From NCBI GenBank assembly GCA_029260985.1, contig JAJDCE010000036.1:1-33343 (forward strand): DNA of 33,343 nt, written 5' to 3'. Within the stretch, counting starts at the first letter, position 1. Every line of letters begins with the position of its first letter. Shown here piece by piece: positions 29,476 through 33,343 of this stretch. Source of the DNA: Patescibacteria group bacterium (GTDB lineage Bacteria; Patescibacteriota; Gracilibacteria; UM-FILTER-43-11). The notes under the pieces were generated by a model. The model did no database searches. It was not told the origin of the DNA and saw only the letters and a program-made list of their open reading frames with translations. A program made the position numbers and the translations under genes.

Positions 29476-30123
29476 ATGGAAGACACATCAAATCCAACAC
29501 CTCAAAGTTCTGATCCAAACGCAGGCCAAGGCGGTCAGCAGGATCCTCAGGCATCTCAGCCAGCAGGCGGTCAGCCCCCTGCAGATCAAGGAGCTCAACC
29601 AGCCGCAGGTGGTGAGCCCGCTGAAAGCACTGAGCCTGCCGAAGCTGTCGAACCCACAGCAGGTCAGCCTGTAACAAGAAAAGCAGGACAGAAGGACTTA
29701 AGCGGTATCATGGAGGAGAATGTGGACATTAGTTCATTGGTTTCTAACGCAGGCAATAAAGCTGAACAGGATAAATTTTTACAGGAAATAAAAATTCCTG
29801 AACATCCCAACACAAAGTTTGACGACAAGAAATTCGTTTCGCTTTTAGCGGGTTCTATTTCATTAACATTCACAGAGAAGAAGAAAATTATTGAAGCCTT
29901 GCCTCAGCTCTCTCAATTTCAAGTGGACGAGCTGATGAAGATTTTTGAAGAAGAACAGCAAAAGTTTACCGAGCTGGAAAAGAAACACGCTGAACAAGTT
30001 GCTAAACTGGAAAAAGAACACGCTGATAACCCTGAAGCTGAGAAGGCGAAGGCTGAAGAGGTAGCCAAGCAGAAGCAGGAAGGCCAGGAAGCTGAGGATA
30101 TTAAGAAATCCCTTGGTCTTTAA
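29476..30123 (+). CDS. Low-complexity plus coiled-coil protein, unknown
   Basis: From the ATG at 29476 the protein has 215 residues. Residues 1-75 are rich in Gln, Gly, Pro, Ala and Glu (repeats such as GGQPPADQGAQPAAGG). Residues 85-150 contain a small folded-looking region (DISSLVSNAGN ... SLLAGSISLTFTEKKKIIEALPQLSQFQVDELMKIF). Residues 155-205 form a charged coiled coil (FTELEKKHAEQVAKLEKEHA). No signal peptide or membrane segment is present. I do not recognise the family. An upstream in-frame ATG at 29422 lies before the promoter and is rejected. Confidence 0.8.
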   Translation: MEDTSNPTPQSSDPNAGQGGQQDPQASQPAGGQPPADQGAQPAAGGEPAESTEPAEAVEPTAGQPVTRKAGQKDLSGIMEENVDISSLVSNAGNKAEQDKFLQEIKIPEHPNTKFDDKKFVSLLAGSISLTFTEKKKIIEALPQLSQFQVDELMKIFEEEQQKFTELEKKHAEQVAKLEKEHADNPEAEKAKAEEVAKQKQEGQEAEDIKKSLGL

Positions 30124-30189
30124 TTGTTGAATTAGAAGATTAGAAAATTAATCTTGGGGTTTTTAATAGTATTTCTAATTTTAAATCAG

Positions 30190-30217
30190 TTGACAAAGTA
30201 TTAAATTCGATTAAAAT
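30190..30217 (+). promoter_or_regulatory. Promoter of the first receiver gene
   Basis: TTGACA (30190-30195) and TAAAAT (30212-30217) have a 16-bp spacer. The leader would be about 50 nt and includes the word ATAGCACTTAA (30256-30266), which is shared with the next receiver gene. Confidence 0.6.
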
Positions 30218-30275
30218 TTCCACCTTTTAGTCTAATTTTATGATATTGTCAACAAATAGCACTTAATTTATACCT

Positions 30276-30746
30276 ATGAGCTTACTCAGTGATGGCACAA
30301 TTGACAGTCCTTGCGATGGGGGAGGGGGGACAGAGTCTGTTGAAATTTCCAGGCAACACTCAATTCTTTTAGTTGATGATGAAGAAGTTATCATAAAAGC
30401 ACTCAGGAGGATCATTGGTAGGAGGGTTAGTGTAGATACTGCAGCATCCGGAGATGAGGCGATACAGAAAATGGAAGATGGTATAGATCCTGACTATATT
30501 TTCTGCGATATCACAATGCCCAATGGTACAGGAAGGGATGTTTATGAATATCTAAGAGCAAATAAACCGGAATTAGTAGACAGGATCAAATTTGTAAGCG
30601 GAGGCGCTACTAATACAAAAGGAGAGAGGGGTGGTCTGGGAGATTTTTACAATGAAATGAAAAGAATGGGGAAATTGGTCGAAAAACCTTTTGATATTCA
30701 GGAGATCAGGTTGTTAATAGCAAATGCACTACTAGGGGTTGAGTAA
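30276..30746 (+). CDS. Stand-alone CheY-like receiver protein (first of a pair)
   Basis: The 156-residue protein has a receiver domain from residue 28 with the acidic pair Asp34/Asp35, phospho-acceptor Asp78 (YIFCDITMPNGTG), Ser108 (FVSGG) and Lys137 (VEKPFD). The N-terminal 25 residues are a Gly/Ser-rich tail, and no output domain follows. A stretch of about 20 residues between SGG and the conserved Lys is longer than in CheY and recalls the receivers at the end of hybrid histidine kinases. No histidine kinase is in the window, so the phosphodonor is unknown. The next gene is a paralogue, and the two share a leader word. Confidence 0.92.
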   Translation: MSLLSDGTIDSPCDGGGGTESVEISRQHSILLVDDEEVIIKALRRIIGRRVSVDTAASGDEAIQKMEDGIDPDYIFCDITMPNGTGRDVYEYLRANKPELVDRIKFVSGGATNTKGERGGLGDFYNEMKRMGKLVEKPFDIQEIRLLIANALLGVE

Positions 30747-30785
30747 TTGTTGATTGCAAAAGCAGATAGGTTGAAGTGTTTATAT

Positions 30786-30813
30786 TTGACAAATAAATAA
30801 AGTTGTGTATAAT
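30786..30813 (+). promoter_or_regulatory. Promoter of the second receiver gene
   Basis: Consensus TTGACA and TATAAT with a 16-bp spacer form the best promoter in the window. The leader is about 16 nt and begins with ATAGCACTTAA (30814-30824), as before the first receiver gene. Confidence 0.8.
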
Positions 30814-30835
30814 ATAGCACTTAAATCAATTAAGT

Positions 30836-31357
30836 ATGTCAGATATCAATAAGCCCAATGGCAGCAACAGCACAGAATCTGCTGAGAAAATAAAGAAATA
30901 TTCATTCCTTGTGGTTGATGATGATGAGCGAGTGATAAGAAGTAATAGTCGAGTATTAAGGCTTGCACATAAAGGGTCTGAGGTGAGAAGTGCGGATTCG
31001 GGAAATAGAGCCATAAGAATAATTGAAGAAGGCTACATTCCAGACATTATTATCAGTGATTTGTCGATGCCTAATGGAACAGGAAAGGACCTGTATGATT
31101 GGCTAAAAATAAATAGCCCTGAGCTGGCTGATCGACTTATGCTTGTTAGCGGAGGTATTGAAGGGGGGATAATTGGCGGAAGGCATATACAGGAATTAAA
31201 AGCTTTCATTAAAGAAAGAGAGGAGGCTAACCGTTTCGAAAGAAAGCCTGTCTCAGTAGTAAAGCTTAAGGAGAAAATAGCGTTAATACTAAGTGTGAGA
31301 GAAGGGGCAGAAGCTGTTTTATCAGAAGATGAGCCAGAGTCGGACCAGCAGGGTTAA
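30836..31357 (+). CDS. Stand-alone CheY-like receiver protein (second of a pair)
   Basis: The 173-residue protein has acidic residues Asp28-Asp30 (LVVDDDERV), phospho-acceptor Asp75 (IIISDLSMPNGTG), Ser105 (LVSGG) and Lys137 (FERKPVS). It shares the MPNGTG acceptor loop, the SGG and the long insertion before the Lys with the preceding gene, so the two arose by duplication. The N-terminus (residues 1-20) and the acidic C-terminus ([15 protein letters not shown]) are disordered-looking. No output domain is present. Its TAA stop overlaps the clpC stop on the other strand (shared TTAA), with no terminator between the convergent genes. Confidence 0.92.
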   Translation: MSDINKPNGSNSTESAEKIKKYSFLVVDDDERVIRSNSRVLRLAHKGSEVRSADSGNRAIRIIEEGYIPDIIISDLSMPNGTGKDLYDWLKINSPELADRLMLVSGGIEGGIIGGRHIQELKAFIKEREEANRFERKPVSVVKLKEKIALILSVREGAEAVLSEDEPESDQQG

Positions 31358-33342
31358 GCAGCCTTTACCAATTTTTTCTTAGGTATTTTTGCTTTGAGTT
31401 CCACCTTCATAAAAGTAAACTCCTCCTTATCTTTCAGACATCCGATTTTAATGGTGTCTCCTTTTTTGAATTCACCCGTGAGCATTCGCTCCGCGAGAGG
31501 ATCTTCGATAATATCCTGAATTTTTCTGCGAACCGGTCTTGCCCCATATTCAGGGGTATAGCTCAGCTTCGCAAGAAGCTCAAGAGCCTCAGGCGTTAAA
31601 TCAATTCTAATATCTTTATCGATTAGTCTGTCGTTGAGTTCTTTGATCTGCAGGCTGACAATCTCCTGAATATTTTCGTGAGTAAGAGGCTGGAACACAA
31701 TCACCTTATCAATACGATTGATGAATTCAGGTCGGAACGTGTCCTTAAATTCTTTCATCACTTGCTCTTTCTTCTCATTAAAATCCTCCTCAGCCTGTTT
31801 AAGTTTATCATCGCTCAAAGCAAAACCGATCTTACTCGCTTCTTTGGTCAGCTTTTTAGCACCAATATTACTCGTCATTATAATGATCGTATTGGTGAAA
31901 TCCACTCGCTTACCCTTCGCATCCGTTAAGTAGCCATCTTCGAGTACTTGAAGGAGGATATTAAAGAATTCAGGATGGGCTTTTTCAATTTCATCAAACA
32001 GCACCACGCTGTAGGGTTTTCTGCGTACGGCCTCAGTAAGTTGTCCGCCTTCTTCGTAACCCACATAACCGGCAGTGGCGCCGACAAGACGGGAAACATT
32101 GTGTTTTTCCATAAACTCACTCATATCGATCTTAATGAGCGCTTCAGAGTTGTTATAAACTTCGCGAGCCAGTGTTTTTACCAGTTCGGTTTTACCAACA
32201 CCGGTAGGCCCCAAGAAGACAAATGAACCAATCGGGCGGTTATGAGTCGCAATGCCCACTCGTGCCCGTCTGATCGCCTTAGAAACTTCCGACACAGACT
32301 CTTCCTGGCCTATGATGAAGCCTTTAAGAATTGACTCAAGATCAGATAGCTTTTTAGACTCGTCTTTCATCAATTTCGCCACAGGAATACCGGTTATCTT
32401 GCCAACGGTTTTAGCGATATCATTCTCATCAATTTTCACTCGCTTGGCTTTGTTCTGGCTCTGCTCCTTAATCTTTTCAATATCCTTAAAGATTACTTCT
32501 TTCTTCTCTTTGAGCTTTGAGGCTTTTTCGTATTCCTGAGCATAAACATGCTTTTCAATCTGCTTTTCAATCTTAGCGATTTTTTCCTTCTCTTTTCGGA
32601 TCGACGGAGTATTAAATTGACTCCTGGCGCCCATCAGGGCTGCCGTTTCATCCACTAAATCAATCGCTTTATCCGGTAAGAATCGCTCAGTCAAATATCG
32701 CTTAGACAACTTCACCGAAGCGACAATGGCTTCATCAGAAATATTGATATTATGAAATTTCTCATAAGCGGGTCGAAGCCCTTGCAGAATCTGAATACAT
32801 TCATCATCACTGGGCTCTTCCACCATAATCGATTGGAAGCGACGTTCAAGCGCCTTATCTTTTTCAATCTGTTTTCGATACTCATCAATTGTAGTAGCAC
32901 CAATAATCTGCATAGAACCTCTCGAAAGAGCAGGTTTCAAAAGATTCGCAGCATCCATACTGCCTTCAGCACTCCCTGTGCCGGAAAGGGTATGAATTTC
33001 GTCGATAAAGAGAATAATCTCATTATCAGCTTTAGCCGCTTCATCGATAATACTTTTCATGCGTTCCTCAAATTCTCCACGGTATTTGGTACCGGCAATC
33101 ACATTGCTGAGTGAGAGCAGTAAAATTTCCTTATTCAAAAGGGCGTCAGGCACAGACTCTTCAACAATGGCTTGGGCTAGGCCCTCAACCACAGCCGTTT
33201 TACCCACACCAGGGTCACCGATAATAACGGGGTTGTTTTTGGTTTTTCGGTTGAGCACATGAATCATACGCTCAATTTCCTTTTTTCGTCCGATAATTGG
33301 GTCGATCTCGCCTTTCCGGAACTTATTATTCAGATTGGAAGT
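31354..33342 (-). CDS. clpC: ClpC-type AAA+ protease ATPase, partial (N-terminus beyond window)
   Basis: ClpC unfolds proteins and feeds them to ClpP. The frame is open to the window edge, so the N-terminal domain and the start of D1 are missing (about 662 codons seen). D1 has Walker A GDPGVGKT, Walker [12 protein letters not shown] and GAT-sensor elements. A UVR-containing middle region follows ([27 protein letters not shown]). D2 has Walker A GPTGVGKT, Walker [13 protein letters not shown] and TSNIGA. An IGF tripeptide ([10 protein letters not shown]) sits where ClpP-binding ATPases carry their P-loop motif, so a ClpP partner is expected elsewhere. The short middle region with UVR and the IGF motif favour ClpC over ClpB. 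It converges with the receiver gene, with overlapping stops. Confidence 0.95.
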   Translation of the reverse strand, partial: TSNLNNKFRKGEIDPIIGRKKEIERMIHVLNRKTKNNPVIIGDPGVGKTAVVEGLAQAIVEESVPDALLNKEILLLSLSNVIAGTKYRGEFEERMKSIIDEAAKADNEIILFIDEIHTLSGTGSAEGSMDAANLLKPALSRGSMQIIGATTIDEYRKQIEKDKALERRFQSIMVEEPSDDECIQILQGLRPAYEKFHNINISDEAIVASVKLSKRYLTERFLPDKAIDLVDETAALMGARSQFNTPSIRKEKEKIAKIEKQIEKHVYAQEYEKASKLKEKKEVIFKDIEKIKEQSQNKAKRVKIDENDIAKTVGKITGIPVAKLMKDESKKLSDLESILKGFIIGQEESVSEVSKAIRRARVGIATHNRPIGSFVFLGPTGVGKTELVKTLAREVYNNSEALIKIDMSEFMEKHNVSRLVGATAGYVGYEEGGQLTEAVRRKPYSVVLFDEIEKAHPEFFNILLQVLEDGYLTDAKGKRVDFTNTIIIMTSNIGAKKLTKEASKIGFALSDDKLKQAEEDFNEKKEQVMKEFKDTFRPEFINRIDKVIVFQPLTHENIQEIVSLQIKELNDRLIDKDIRIDLTPEALELLAKLSYTPEYGARPVRRKIQDIIEDPLAERMLTGEFKKGDTIKIGCLKDKEEFTFMKVELKAKIPKKKLVKAA

Positions 33343-33343
33343 A

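Noticed and set aside
30246-30274. Second promoter (TTGTCA with TATACC) for the first receiver gene
   Set aside because: The -10 would end 1 bp before the ATG, placing the transcript start inside the gene.
1-33343. Alternative genetic code with TGA as glycine
   Set aside because: All conserved genes read through without any in-frame TGA, and nnrE and proC end with TGA at expected lengths.

Overview
The window looks like a chromosome segment from a small-genome bacterium of the Candidate Phyla Radiation (Patescibacteria), possibly Peregrinibacteria-like. The reasons are a PrgI plus TraC-like pair, a membrane-anchored 'baseplate J-like' protein of the kind common in these genomes, many stand-alone single-domain enzymes, long SLH and substrate-binding surface proteins, almost no Shine-Dalgarno sequences, and common palindromic repeats between genes. 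TGA works as a normal stop: no gene has an in-frame TGA, so the Gracilibacteria/Absconditabacteria recoding is not used. A gene for ribosomal protein L9 and a full proB/proC/proA set also fit Peregrinibacteria better than the most reduced groups. The phylum assignment is inference.

Layout. 1-1400: folA (cut by the window edge) and thyA on the minus strand, making and recycling the folate used for dTMP. 1500-5270: nnrE, pgk and a baseplate-J-like membrane protein on the plus strand. 5290-19240: a long, mostly minus-strand block with a small unknown gene, an AEC transporter, TraC-like and PrgI type IV secretion parts, a PnuC-like transporter, an SLH surface protein, a small membrane protein, efp, an inositol-monophosphatase-family gene, tRNA-Ile2(CAU), an RRM protein, an alpha/beta hydrolase-VanY peptidase fusion, rplI, a peptide-type substrate-binding protein and secG; doxX lies inside it on the plus strand. 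19400-29100: a plus-strand block with a small acidic protein, comF, purQ with an unusual C-terminal extension, then proB and proC, a DUF262/DUF1524 (GmrSD-like) restriction gene, an SDR, a small unknown gene, proA, and a TrmL-like RNA methyltransferase. 29117-33343: chorismate mutase, a low-complexity coiled-coil protein, two stand-alone receiver proteins, and the C-terminal part of clpC on the minus strand.

The proline pathway (glutamate 5-kinase, glutamyl phosphate reductase, pyrroline-5-carboxylate reductase) is complete but split by about 3.3 kb of unrelated genes. Part of that insert (SDR plus a 109-residue gene) is bracketed by an 87-bp direct repeat. The DUF262 gene is clearly more AT-rich than its neighbours and is probably acquired.

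The most unusual feature is what lies between the genes. At least a dozen spacers are built from short degenerate tandem repeats (mostly 11-14 bp). The unit usually differs from spacer to spacer. The arrays often come as two facing (inverted) copies and often fill the spacer from stop codon to start codon. In two or three places the same kind of repeat runs into coding sequence. Several classic dispersed palindromes are also present, one inside the nnrE reading frame and one replacing the T arm in a duplicated tRNA 3' half. I have not seen this spacer architecture described as such, and it is my main candidate for a new phenomenon.
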